The notes: a model not told the origin generated them from the letters alone. Positions 1 through 5,240 are shown, counted from the stretch's first letter. The stretch is 8,283 nt of DNA from UBA1447 sp964568955 (GCA_964568955.1 CAZMSM010000080.1:1-8283); one strand, 5' to 3'. Numbers and translations are program-made.

Positions 1-12
1 CAAGATAGAAAT

Positions 13-55
13 CTCCGGGAATCCTTACTTGTAAAGGTTCCCGGGGGTTTTTTTT
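13..55 (+). terminator. Rho-independent terminator of an off-window gene
   Basis: The arm at 13-26 (core CCGGGAATCCTT) pairs with 34-46 (core AAGGTTCCCGG) with one bulged base around a 7-nt loop. Eight T's at 48-55 follow. The T-tract is on the plus strand, so it ends a rightward transcript whose gene lies left of the window. The complementary strand has no T-tract, so it would not stop leftward transcription well. Confidence 0.8.
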
Positions 56-64
56 GATTTTTCC

Positions 65-158
65 TTAATATCGCTGTGAATCTATCATATTCTCACCGCT
101 TAAAGCATTAATATTGCTTTAAGCGGTGAGAATCAAGGAGAAATTTTGTTATGCCCAC
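65..158 (-). repeat. Orphan copy of the abiEi promoter/start region
   Basis: This segment aligns over about 90 bp, in the same orientation, with 2329-2425, the region around the start of the intact abiEi gene. By eye it is roughly three-quarters identical. It keeps the -35, the -10, the operator palindrome, the ribosome site and the ATG (86-88), but only about eight codons follow. A one-base deletion relative to the live gene shifts the frame and gives the peptide MIDSQRY and a stop. Homology ends near position 65, just before the plus-strand terminator. The simplest reading is the remnant of a second AbiE operon whose body was lost, leaving Fic and abiE between two direct repeats. Confidence 0.75.
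89..136 (-). promoter_or_regulatory. Orphan AbiE-type promoter with perfect palindromic operator
   Basis: Arms 89-107 (ATTCTCACCGCTTAAAGCA) and 115-133 are perfect 19-bp inverted repeats with a 7-bp centre. On the minus strand the -35 TTGATT is at 131-136 and the -10 TATTAA at 108-113, separated by exactly 17 bp. The -10 therefore sits in the palindrome centre and the two arms bracket it. AbiEi proteins are known to autorepress by binding inverted repeats in their own promoter, so this is inferred to be an AbiEi-family operator. Transcription would begin in the inner part of the 89-107 arm, so the whole palindrome is not in the RNA and acts as DNA. It now drives only a 7-codon stub. Confidence 0.65.
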
Positions 159-171
159 AGGAACACACATC

Positions 172-195
172 AAAACTTTAAAACTTTAAAACTTT
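172..195. repeat. Three tandem AAAACTTT octamers at the Fic gene end
   Basis: AAAACTTT occurs three times without gaps at 172-179, 180-187 and 188-195. The repeat runs through the stop codon (186-188) and final codons of the Fic gene, so slippage here would change the C-terminus slightly. No function is evident. Confidence 0.7.
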
Positions 196-1124
196 TTCCA
201 ACATTTTGTTCGCATAAACACAGCAGTTTTATTGACATCTCTGCCTTCGTAATAAGCAATCAATAGTCTTTTAAACTCCGGCACTTCTTTTTCAGGTATG
301 ACAATAAGCCCTTCGCCTTGGGATATCAAATAATGATTTGCAAATATGACTGCCGCTCTTTTATTGCCATCGTTGAAAACTTGCGTCTTCATGCAATAGA
401 GGCAGAGTCTGATTGCAACATCAATGCCTGCTCCATTTGACGTGACGATTTCTTGAAGGTTTTCCATAACAACCGTTTCTATCGGCAATGGCGGAATGTA
501 GGATGTGCCGCCAATCGTGACCGGAACACCTCGCACTCTGCCACCATCGTTATAAAAACCCTCGTTGACAAGTTTCGCGATATGGCAAAGGATATGATAG
601 TTAGAATCAATTTGAATCACATCTTTATCCAGAATAAATTCCCATGCATGCTTCAGATTCAATATCTTCTGAACATCGCTTGCAGTCATTCCGTGGACTC
701 TGCCGTTTTCAATGATGTCTTCCGTTTGCGGGAATGTCGTTGCTACTCCTTCCAAAACCGCTTGATCATAAATATTGGACTTCATATTTGCTCTGGCAAA
801 GTCTAAATTTAAAACGACTTTTGGGTTTAGCTCTTCTTCTATATATCCCAGGTTCGCCAATTCTCTTTCGATACGTCTGATGTTTTTTCTTAGTTCACGC
901 GCTTCCCTTACATTCCTCAAAAGTAATTGATATAGCTCATCGGAATACACGCCAACATATTTCGACGTAAGACGCCCTCCAACACGTTTTCTTACATAGA
1001 CATACTTGTTGCCGCTTTGCTCCTTTATTTCAGGGGAGCCATCGTAAGGCATCAGATTCAGTCTTGCTTGATAATCAGCTCTTTGTTGTAGCAACTCTTG
1101 AGTTGTTAAATAGTCGTTTTCCAT
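186..1124 (-). CDS. Fic-domain protein with Gln in place of the catalytic His
   Basis: A 312-residue Fic/DOC-family protein. Fic enzymes usually transfer AMP or another nucleotide monophosphate to a hydroxyl of a target protein, and many act as toxins. The Fic core occupies about residues 115-300. The active-site loop reads QVFNDGNKR at 248-256, so the anion-binding GN and the Arg are kept but the usual His is Gln248. A flap-like segment GGTSYIPPLP is at 205-214. QAVLEG (121-126) resembles the inhibitory helix motif (S/T)xxxE(G/N) with its Glu at 125 and Ser/Thr replaced. Residues 39-95 form a separate basic N-terminal module (KYVYVRKRVGGRLTSKYVG, then a charged, probably coiled-coil helix), possibly for nucleic-acid or partner binding. 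The ATG at 1122-1124 follows AGGAGAGG at good spacing. Gln variants recur in Firmicutes Fic proteins as I recall them, so this is probably a subfamily rather than decay. Catalytic activity is uncertain. Confidence 0.88.
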   Translation of the reverse strand: MENDYLTTQELLQQRADYQARLNLMPYDGSPEIKEQSGNKYVYVRKRVGGRLTSKYVGVYSDELYQLLLRNVREARELRKNIRRIERELANLGYIEEELNPKVVLNLDFARANMKSNIYDQAVLEGVATTFPQTEDIIENGRVHGMTASDVQKILNLKHAWEFILDKDVIQIDSNYHILCHIAKLVNEGFYNDGGRVRGVPVTIGGTSYIPPLPIETVVMENLQEIVTSNGAGIDVAIRLCLYCMKTQVFNDGNKRAAVIFANHYLISQGEGLIVIPEKEVPEFKRLLIAYYEGRDVNKTAVFMRTKCWKKF

Positions 1125-1141
1125 TTTACCTCTCCTTGTTG

Positions 1142-1239
1142 GGGAACTTTACTTGTTTTTATTGTAGCCTGAAGTTCCCTAATTTGCAAGAACATTTTAG
1201 GGAACTTTTGCGTTTTAATTACGTGGTAAAGTTCCCTAA
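1142..1239 (-). promoter_or_regulatory. Fic promoter with four alternating GGGAACTT operator elements
   Basis: The minus strand has -35 TTGCAA (1184-1189) and -10 TACAAT (1161-1166) with a 17-bp spacer, about 40 bp upstream of the Fic ATG. Four 8-bp elements alternate in direction on the plus strand: GGGAACTT at 1142-1149, AAGTTCCC at 1172-1179, GGGAACTT at 1200-1207 and AAGTTCCC at 1229-1236. Their starts are 30, 28 and 29 bp apart, close to three helical turns, so all would face one side of the DNA. One lies in the promoter spacer and one at the expected transcription start, as expected for repression. The outer context (TTAGGGAACTTTnC) is also shared. The binding protein is unknown. The N-terminal module of Fic is one candidate. 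Confidence 0.7.
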
Positions 1240-1281
1240 TGTTTGAATGACCGAGGGAAGAAAGACACCAATGCATGTTGT

Positions 1282-1767
1282 TTATCTGATATCTTCTTTT
1301 AGCCCTTGCGTAATTTGGGAGAAAAAATCTGCATTCCAAATGTCAAGCGCACCGGAATTTTTAATAAACGGTTCAACATCCTGTTTCGCCTGCACATAAT
1401 TGATGCTTGCAAAACGATTGCAAAGCATTTCTTTAACATCTCCTATATGCTCTATTGTATTACCTTTTAGGAATGCTGACTTGATGTCGGTATCGACGGA
1501 TTTTTCTTTTGTTTCTATCCTGAAGTTAAGCCCATGGGAACGAATTTCTTTTTCAAGTAAAGAAAAATCCAGATCTTCCGAGAACCTGTCAAGCCCATAA
1601 AAGATGCGTAGTGCAGTTCCTCTGTAAAAAGCAGCATCTTTAAAAAAGCCCGCTCTGCTAAGTCCGCACAGAACGATTTCCTGTACAACCTCTTTAATTG
1701 CGTTCTACTTATCATATACGGTTTGCGTATTGTACTGCTTTAGCATCTGCTCAATAATCCGATCCAT
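1282..1767 (-). pseudogene. abiEii: Broken AbiEii-type nucleotidyltransferase toxin gene
   Basis: Reading leftward from the ATG at 1765-1767, one frame gives a protein clearly of the AbiEii/AbiGii family. It has GLSRAGFFKDAAFYRGTALR and then an SEDLDF nucleotidyltransferase motif, and later INYVQAKQDVEPFI and ALDIWNADFF, which belong to the family's C-terminus. It cannot work. Codon 21 is TAG (1705-1707), about 20 residues are missing just after DLDFS (near 1560), and about 100 residues are missing after LKGNTIEH (near 1443). The second gap removes the central region with the remaining conserved motifs. The first Gly of the usual GGTALR is also Arg. Only 162 codons remain, against roughly 270-300 normally. 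Both deletions keep the frame. The start overlaps the end of abiEi by 17 nt and has a GAAGGAG site, so the two were once one operon. Confidence 0.85.
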
Positions 1768-2353
1768 TTTTCACGCTCCTTCTCAGGTACGCCTGCAACA
1801 GTTTGTGATTTTGTGTGTGATAATGAGCCGCAATCTCAAGAAGATTCGACATGTTCAAGCGGAGAAACCCTTCCCTATCAATTCGCAGGTCATCAAACAA
1901 CAAATTTTCCGGTTCACTTGTGTTATTAAGCGGAGAGATTTTATAGAGTTTATCGCAAATTGCTTTTTCGGGTGTGGCCATTTGAAATCCATACCCATTC
2001 TCCGAGTGCAGAATAATATCTAAAGGATATGCTTCGCTTGGTACATCACGATAAGTAAAAGTACCGTATGAGGTCGTGTATTGCTTGGCTCTTTTCTTTT
2101 CAAATGTGGCTGATGTAAAACTATATACTGCCTCGGGAATAAGCGAATAATATGCCAACGCAAACTCAAACGACAGATAAGAAGGCCCATAAATGATTGG
2201 GGCAAGATAGTGCCCGGGAATGCTCTCGTCCGTTTCATACAGCCCTCTAACAATGGGAACCAACTCCCCCTTGTCTACAAGCCGACGGATCTTTGCTGTT
2301 GGATTCACATATTCTTTTAGTTCATCCATTAACATCGCTGTAGTTTTTATCAT
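1751..2353 (-). CDS. abiEi: AbiEi family antitoxin / transcriptional repressor
   Basis: A 200-residue protein of the AbiEi antitoxin family, the partner of the AbiEii nucleotidyltransferase in type IV toxin-antitoxin and phage-abortive systems. The N-terminal part (about residues 1-45, with IRRLVDKGELVPIVRGLYET) fits the winged-helix 'AbiEi_4'-like domain used for DNA binding. The C-terminal part (about 55-200, with SYLSFEFALAYY, YTTSYGTFTYRDVP and TPEKAICDKLYK) is the antitoxin domain. In characterised systems it neutralises the toxin without stable binding and represses its own operon. I chose the ATG at 2351-2353, which follows GGCGGTGAG and lies just below the promoter. An upstream ATG at 2401 would fall on the -35 region and adds 16 unrelated residues. 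The gene looks intact although the toxin gene behind it is wrecked, so it is an orphan antitoxin, perhaps kept as a regulator or as protection against a related toxin. Confidence 0.87.
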   Translation of the reverse strand: MIKTTAMLMDELKEYVNPTAKIRRLVDKGELVPIVRGLYETDESIPGHYLAPIIYGPSYLSFEFALAYYSLIPEAVYSFTSATFEKKRAKQYTTSYGTFTYRDVPSEAYPLDIILHSENGYGFQMATPEKAICDKLYKISPLNNTSEPENLLFDDLRIDREGFLRLNMSNLLEIAAHYHTQNHKLLQAYLRRSVKNGSDY

Positions 2354-2425
2354 ATTCTCACCGCCTAAAGCAATTACAATGCTTTTGCTGGAGATAATCA
2401 AGGGAAAAATTTGTTGTGACCACCA
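2329..2425 (-). repeat. Second copy of the AbiE promoter repeat (live copy)
   Basis: Partner of the diverged direct repeat at 65-158. The shared part covers AATTTTGTT-like upstream sequence, promoter, operator, ribosome site, ATG and the first codons (ACAGCGATGTTAA against ACAGCGATATTAA). The copies lie about 2.26 kb apart in the same orientation and bound the Fic/AbiE block. Confidence 0.7.
2354..2401 (-). promoter_or_regulatory. abiEi promoter and imperfect palindromic operator
   Basis: The minus-strand -35 TTGATT (2396-2401) and -10 TGTAAT (2373-2378) are 17 bp apart. Inverted arms at 2354-2372 and 2380-2398 match at 14 of 19 positions around a 7-bp centre holding the -10. This is the same geometry as the perfect orphan palindrome at 89-133. 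The promoter-proximal arm, which also contains the ribosome site, is the conserved one and the distal arm has diverged. Autorepression by AbiEi is inferred from studied AbiE systems. Confidence 0.6.
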
Positions 2426-2434
2426 GTTTAACCA

Positions 2435-3013
2435 TCACACACGCAGCAAACCACGGAATCCTCTGGCGGCATAATAGGATTCTGCGCCGTTGTGATAGGC
2501 AAAAACATGGTTGTAACGGTAATCGGCGAAGATTGCTCCGCCAAGCTTTCTAATCTCCGCAGGTGTAACAATCCAGCTTGATGTCTTTGCATCAAACGGT
2601 CCGAGTTTCTGCAAGGTTTTGTATTCATCTTGGTTTAAAAGTTCAACCCCCATATAGGCGGCCATATCAATCACGTTGTTTGCCGGTTTATTCGTTTTCC
2701 TTGATTCGAGCGCTTCACGGTCATAACAAAGGCTTCTGCGCCCTGCGGGGCTTTCCACCGAACAATCATAAAAAATATATTCGTTCGTCTTTTTATCATG
2801 CGCGACAACATCCGGCTCACCGCCGGTTCTTTCCATTTCATTAAGCGACCAAAGCTTTGCGGGTTCAGCTTCTAGCTTGGCCTGCACACCCGCCCATACC
2901 AGAGCCTTGTGACGGTTCATGTTTTTCTCAAAACGGGCTTTCAATGTTTTAATCAGTTCTTCCCGCTGCTCGGGTGCTAATTTCTTGTTTATATCAGTGT
3001 TTTCTTTTGCCAT
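2435..3013 (-). CDS. DUF4256 family protein, function unknown
   Basis: A 192-residue soluble protein that I recognise as DUF4256, a conserved family of unknown function in Firmicutes and other bacteria. Visible conserved blocks are LWSLNEMERTGGEPDVV (54-70), YDCSVESPAGRRSLCYDREA (82-101) and the C-terminal HNGAESYYAARGFRG (174-188). It is full length for the family, with no signal peptide or membrane segment. The dense conservation of Glu, Asp, His and Cys/Arg residues hints at an enzyme, but no reaction can be assigned. The ATG at 3011-3013 follows AGGAGG at good spacing. It is transcribed away from the XRE operon and has the abiEi promoter just behind it. No hairpin terminator is visible between its stop and that promoter, so some readthrough into abiEi is possible. 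Its role among the toxin-antitoxin genes is unknown and may be coincidental. Confidence 0.88.
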   Translation of the reverse strand: MAKENTDINKKLAPEQREELIKTLKARFEKNMNRHKALVWAGVQAKLEAEPAKLWSLNEMERTGGEPDVVAHDKKTNEYIFYDCSVESPAGRRSLCYDREALESRKTNKPANNVIDMAAYMGVELLNQDEYKTLQKLGPFDAKTSSWIVTPAEIRKLGGAIFADYRYNHVFAYHNGAESYYAARGFRGLLRV

Positions 3014-3034
3014 AGTGTTTTCCTCCTAATATTG

Positions 3035-3187
3035 TCAATACCCTTGCTCCCTCGGCACTATCAATGCCAGCCTGTTTAATATCGCGTTAATGGTTGCTTC
3101 GATCATATTACAATTAATCTTTGTCAGTTTCTCAAACTCATTATACCGAAAGCAAGCACAGGACTCAATATTTATTTCGAATTCACA
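3035..3187 (-). other. Start-less 50-codon reading frame, possible gene remnant
   Basis: Between a TAG just upstream and a TGA at 3035-3037, one minus-strand frame reads through 50 codons with a protein-like composition: CEFEINIES..., NEFEKLTKINCNM and then the amphipathic IEATINAILNRLALIVPRE. The only ATG (3104-3106) is well inside and has no good ribosome site. I do not recognise the family. It may be a relic of a small gene, a leader peptide using the inner ATG (23 codons), or chance. The predicted promoter for DUF4256 lies inside it, which argues against an intact gene. Confidence 0.25.
3140..3168 (-). promoter_or_regulatory. Candidate promoter for the DUF4256 gene
   Basis: On the minus strand -35 TTGAGT (3163-3168) and a perfect -10 TATAAT (3140-3145) are separated by 17 bp. 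Transcription would start near 3133, giving a leader of about 120 nt before the DUF4256 ATG. The leader contains a 23-codon frame (ATG at 3104-3106, stop at 3035-3037) without a clear ribosome site. Confidence 0.5.
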
Positions 3188-3261
3188 CTAACTATACGAC
3201 TTTGTCAACGATTTTCGGCAAACAAAAGTGCGATGTAAAATAAGAATAATCCCAAAAAACA

Positions 3262-3317
3262 TTGTCATAAATTTATAATTAAAAATGATTGACTTTATGA
3301 CAAACGATAAGTATAAT
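3262..3317 (+). promoter_or_regulatory. Promoter and inverted-repeat operator of the XRE operon
   Basis: -35 TTGACT (3289-3294) and -10 TATAAT (3312-3317) have a 17-bp spacer, a near-consensus promoter. A perfect 10-bp inverted repeat, TTGTCATAAA (3262-3271) and TTTATGACAA (3294-3303), has centres 32 bp apart. One arm fills the promoter spacer and the other lies just upstream of the -35, so a dimer or looped tetramer bound here would block RNA polymerase. By analogy with XRE/ImmA systems the regulator encoded immediately downstream is the likely binder. Confidence 0.7.
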
Positions 3318-3342
3318 GTAAATAGTGAGGGAGGGAATCACT

Positions 3343-3696
3343 ATGAACAACTCTACTGAAATAATCGGGGCAAGAATAAAGTCACTGCGCAAGAATAATG
3401 GCTTTACGCAGAGCAACGTGGCCAATTACCTTAAGGTTGACCAAAGCTTGGTGTCTATGGCCGAAAAAGGTAGTCGCGCACTCACGTCTGATATGCTCGA
3501 TAAGCTCGCGGCATTGTTCGGCGTACAAGTATCAGCTTTTTTGGAATCAGATGCCCCTATTAATCCTCTGTCTCTCGCACTCCGGGCAAACGAAATCTCA
3601 GATGATGAATTGGAAGCGATAGGCGCCATAAATAGAATCGCCTTAAATTGCAGTTTTATGACACAATTACTTGAAGGTGAACATGCCAATGAGTAA
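3343..3696 (+). CDS. XRE-family helix-turn-helix transcriptional regulator
   Basis: A 117-residue protein with an N-terminal Cro/C1-type helix-turn-helix (about residues 8-62). IGARIKSLRKNNGFTQSNVA leads into the turn, and DQSLVSMAEKG (33-43) carries the recognition helix. The C-terminal half (LALRANEISDDELEAIGAINRI) is acidic and helical, probably for dimerisation or contact with the next protein. The start is the ATG at 3343-3345, 5-6 nt after AGGGAGGG. An in-frame GTG at 3325 would put the ribosome site inside the gene. It is the first gene of a three-gene operon, and its stop overlaps the start of the ImmA/IrrE gene by 8 nt (ATGAGTAA). It probably represses its own promoter and is inactivated by the adjacent metallopeptidase, as ImmR is by ImmA. 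That role is inferred from gene order. Confidence 0.9.
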   Translation: MNNSTEIIGARIKSLRKNNGFTQSNVANYLKVDQSLVSMAEKGSRALTSDMLDKLAALFGVQVSAFLESDAPINPLSLALRANEISDDELEAIGAINRIALNCSFMTQLLEGEHANE

Positions 3697-4441
3697 AATG
3701 GATTTATGGAAAAAAGCACTTAGTCTGCGAAAAGAACTCGGAGAGGATTCAACTTCGCCCATTGACATATTCGCTTTGGCGTATACAATTGATAGACTAT
3801 CAATTGTATACTACCCGATGGGCAATAATTTAAGTGGCATTTGTGTCAAAGGAACCAGCAATAACGTAATCGCTATCAATTCATCAATGACTCTTGGTAG
3901 GCAACGCTTCTCAATGGCGCACGAATTATATCACTTATATTTTGATGATGACCGGTTAACTGCAATCTGCGCAAAAACAATCGGTACCGGAAGTGAAAAA
4001 GAAAAGCAGGCTGATCAATTTGCGTCCTATCTGCTTATGTCGCCGGATGCCTTATCGGATATGACCAAAGGACTTAAAAAGTCCGACTCCGGTAAGCTTT
4101 CAGTTCGCGACGTCGTGCGTTTGGAACAATACTTTAGCGTCAGTCGCCAAGCTATTCTTTACAGACTTATTGGCGAAAACGAATTAACACTTCAAGAAGC
4201 CGACTCGATGCGTCAAAACGTCATCCGGTCTGCTATTGAGCTCGGCTATGACGACACGCTCTATAGACCGACACCAAAATACAAGCAATACAAAACCTAT
4301 GGTTACTACATACAACAAGCAGAAAAAGCGCTGGAGCAAGGACTAATATCAAGCGGCAAGTATGATGAACTGTTGCTGTCTGCTTTCCGCTGTGACCTAG
4401 TATATGGGGAGGAAAACGAAGGAGGTCAACTGCTTGACTGA
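3689..4441 (+). CDS. ImmA/IrrE family metallopeptidase
   Basis: A 250-residue zinc-peptidase-like protein. The catalytic HExxH is HELYH at residues 78-82 within RFSMAHELYHLYF. A downstream helix with EKEKQADQFASYLLMSP (103-119) supplies the usual third metal-binding Glu of the ImmA/IrrE family. The family cleaves XRE-type repressors, as ImmA does to ImmR in ICEBs1 and IrrE/PprI does to DdrO after DNA damage. Residues about 125-165 (VRLEQYFSVSRQAILYRL) resemble the helical region typical of the family, and the C-terminal ~80 residues are specific to this protein. I chose the ATG at 3689, about 8 nt from GAAGGTGA. ATG 3683 and TTG 3671 are in-frame alternatives, the former too close to that site. 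The gene overlaps the XRE gene by 8 nt and the nuclease gene by 8 nt, so the three are translationally coupled. Confidence 0.9.
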   Translation: MSKMDLWKKALSLRKELGEDSTSPIDIFALAYTIDRLSIVYYPMGNNLSGICVKGTSNNVIAINSSMTLGRQRFSMAHELYHLYFDDDRLTAICAKTIGTGSEKEKQADQFASYLLMSPDALSDMTKGLKKSDSGKLSVRDVVRLEQYFSVSRQAILYRLIGENELTLQEADSMRQNVIRSAIELGYDDTLYRPTPKYKQYKTYGYYIQQAEKALEQGLISSGKYDELLLSAFRCDLVYGEENEGGQLLD

Positions 4442-4970
4442 TTCGCTCTTTTTCGACAGCGATTGTATTTCTGCATTTTTATGGGTCGGGAACGAAAACC
4501 TGTTGGTCAAATTATTCCCCGGAAGAGTCGTAATCCCAAAACCCGTTTACGATGAACTCTCATTCCCCGGAATCGCCCATTTGAAAGCAAGGATAGATAC
4601 ACTTCTTTCTTCCGGACAAGCACAGCTAATGGCCATTGAAACTGATACGCAAGCGTATGCACTATACTATCAACTTACAGCAAAGCCAGCCGCCGGGCGC
4701 GCGATTATTGGCAATGGTGAAGCCGCATCTATCGCACTGGCAAAACAAAATGGCGGCACTGTGGCAAGCAATAATCTAAAAGACATCACTTCGTATATCA
4801 GAGAGATGGGCCTTCAGCATATAACAACCGGCGATATTTTATTGCAAGCATTAAAAACGGGATATATCAGCGAAGCTCAAGGCAATACAATATGGTCTGC
4901 CATGTTGGCAAAACGCAGAAAGTTGGGTGCGGCATCATTCACCGCTTACCTACAAGCAAAGCAGAAATAA
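4434..4970 (+). CDS. PIN-like ribonuclease, probable effector of the XRE/ImmA operon
   Basis: A 178-residue protein with a PIN-like nuclease pattern resembling DUF3368-type proteins. It has an N-terminal strand ending in acidic residues (LFFDSD, Asp8/Asp10), then IPKPVYDEL with Glu41, then GNGEAASIALA with Glu96, then ASNNLKD with Asp117. These are the spaced acidic residues that bind Mg2+ in PIN RNases. The C-terminus (about 140-178) is a basic helical tail. The best start is TTG at 4434-4436, 8 nt after GGAGG, overlapping the ImmA stop by 8 nt. An in-frame ATG at 4404 has no matching site and would add ten residues within the ImmA gene. PIN proteins often are VapC-type toxins, but here there is no VapB-like antitoxin, only an XRE regulator and a protease. 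The enzyme is thus probably controlled by transcription or by the other two proteins. RNA targets are unknown. Confidence 0.78.
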   Translation: MTDSLFFDSDCISAFLWVGNENLLVKLFPGRVVIPKPVYDELSFPGIAHLKARIDTLLSSGQAQLMAIETDTQAYALYYQLTAKPAAGRAIIGNGEAASIALAKQNGGTVASNNLKDITSYIREMGLQHITTGDILLQALKTGYISEAQGNTIWSAMLAKRRKLGAASFTAYLQAKQK

Positions 4971-4987
4971 GATCGAATAGCTTTGAA

Positions 4988-5035
4988 AGATAGAAACGCC
5001 ACGATATTGACAGCTTTATCGTATCGTTTCTATTT
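4988..5035 (+). terminator. Interrupted hairpin after the PIN gene, weak terminator candidate
   Basis: ATAGAAACG (4990-4998) pairs with CGTTTCTAT (5025-5033), and inside it ACGATA (5001-5006) pairs with TATCGT (5017-5022). A 2x2 internal mismatch and a 10-nt loop complete it. It starts 17 nt after the stop codon. Only a short, broken T-rich stretch follows, so termination would be weak. It could instead be a protein-binding palindrome, and the loop contains the -35-like TTGACA. Confidence 0.4.
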
Positions 5036-5208
5036 GTCATTTCGTGTAGGTTATTCGGCTTTCCAATCTCCTGCGTCATTAATGCTTTGCCGCTCTAAAT
5101 ATGAACAAACTATTAAATCGCTCGAATTACCACAATACCATATGCATTACCACTCAATGTTTGATACAATGCAAAAGTTAATATTTTTTGGTGCTTTTGT
5201 GCATGGAG

Positions 5209-5214
5209 TATAAT
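5209..5214 (+). promoter_or_regulatory. Candidate -10 of the azlC promoter
   Basis: A perfect TATAAT lies 26 bp before the azlC ATG, but the -35 position (about 5186-5191, TTTTGG) is poor, so the promoter may need an activator. The rest of the 270-bp gap 4971-5240 holds only the hairpin after the PIN gene. No riboswitch or T-box features were seen. Confidence 0.35.
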
Positions 5215-5240
5215 CTTCCCGAAAGGCGGTTCTCCGTCCG

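Larger units (their letters stand above)
3014..3342. other. Divergent intergenic region, 329 bp
   Basis: This spacer holds a leftward promoter (3140-3168) and the rightward promoter with an inverted repeat (3262-3317). A start-less 50-codon leftward reading frame (3035-3187) may be a gene remnant or chance. No RNA gene or riboswitch fold was recognised. Confidence 0.6.

Noticed and set aside
89..133. RNA hairpin hiding the ribosome site of the abiEi stub
   Set aside because: With the -10 in the palindrome centre, transcription starts inside the downstream arm, so the mRNA holds only one arm and cannot form the hairpin. A DNA operator fits better.
151..189. Plus-strand mini frame (MPTGTHIKTLKL) after AAGGAG
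   Set aside because: Only 12 codons with no promoter on that strand. The AAGGAG and ATG derive from the AbiE promoter repeat read backwards, and the tail from the octamer repeat.
1106..1339. 77-codon minus-strand frame over the Fic promoter
   Set aside because: It overlaps the Fic promoter and operator repeats and the end of the abiEii pseudogene and has no ribosome site or motif. The repeats explain the region better.
5007..5030. Promoter from the TTGACA in the hairpin loop
   Set aside because: The -35 is perfect, but at 16-18 bp spacing there is no acceptable -10 (CTATTT or TATTTG).
4983..5213. 76-codon frame between the PIN gene and azlC
   Set aside because: It begins at a TTG without a ribosome site, runs through the hairpin and azlC promoter region, and its translation shows no recognisable motifs.
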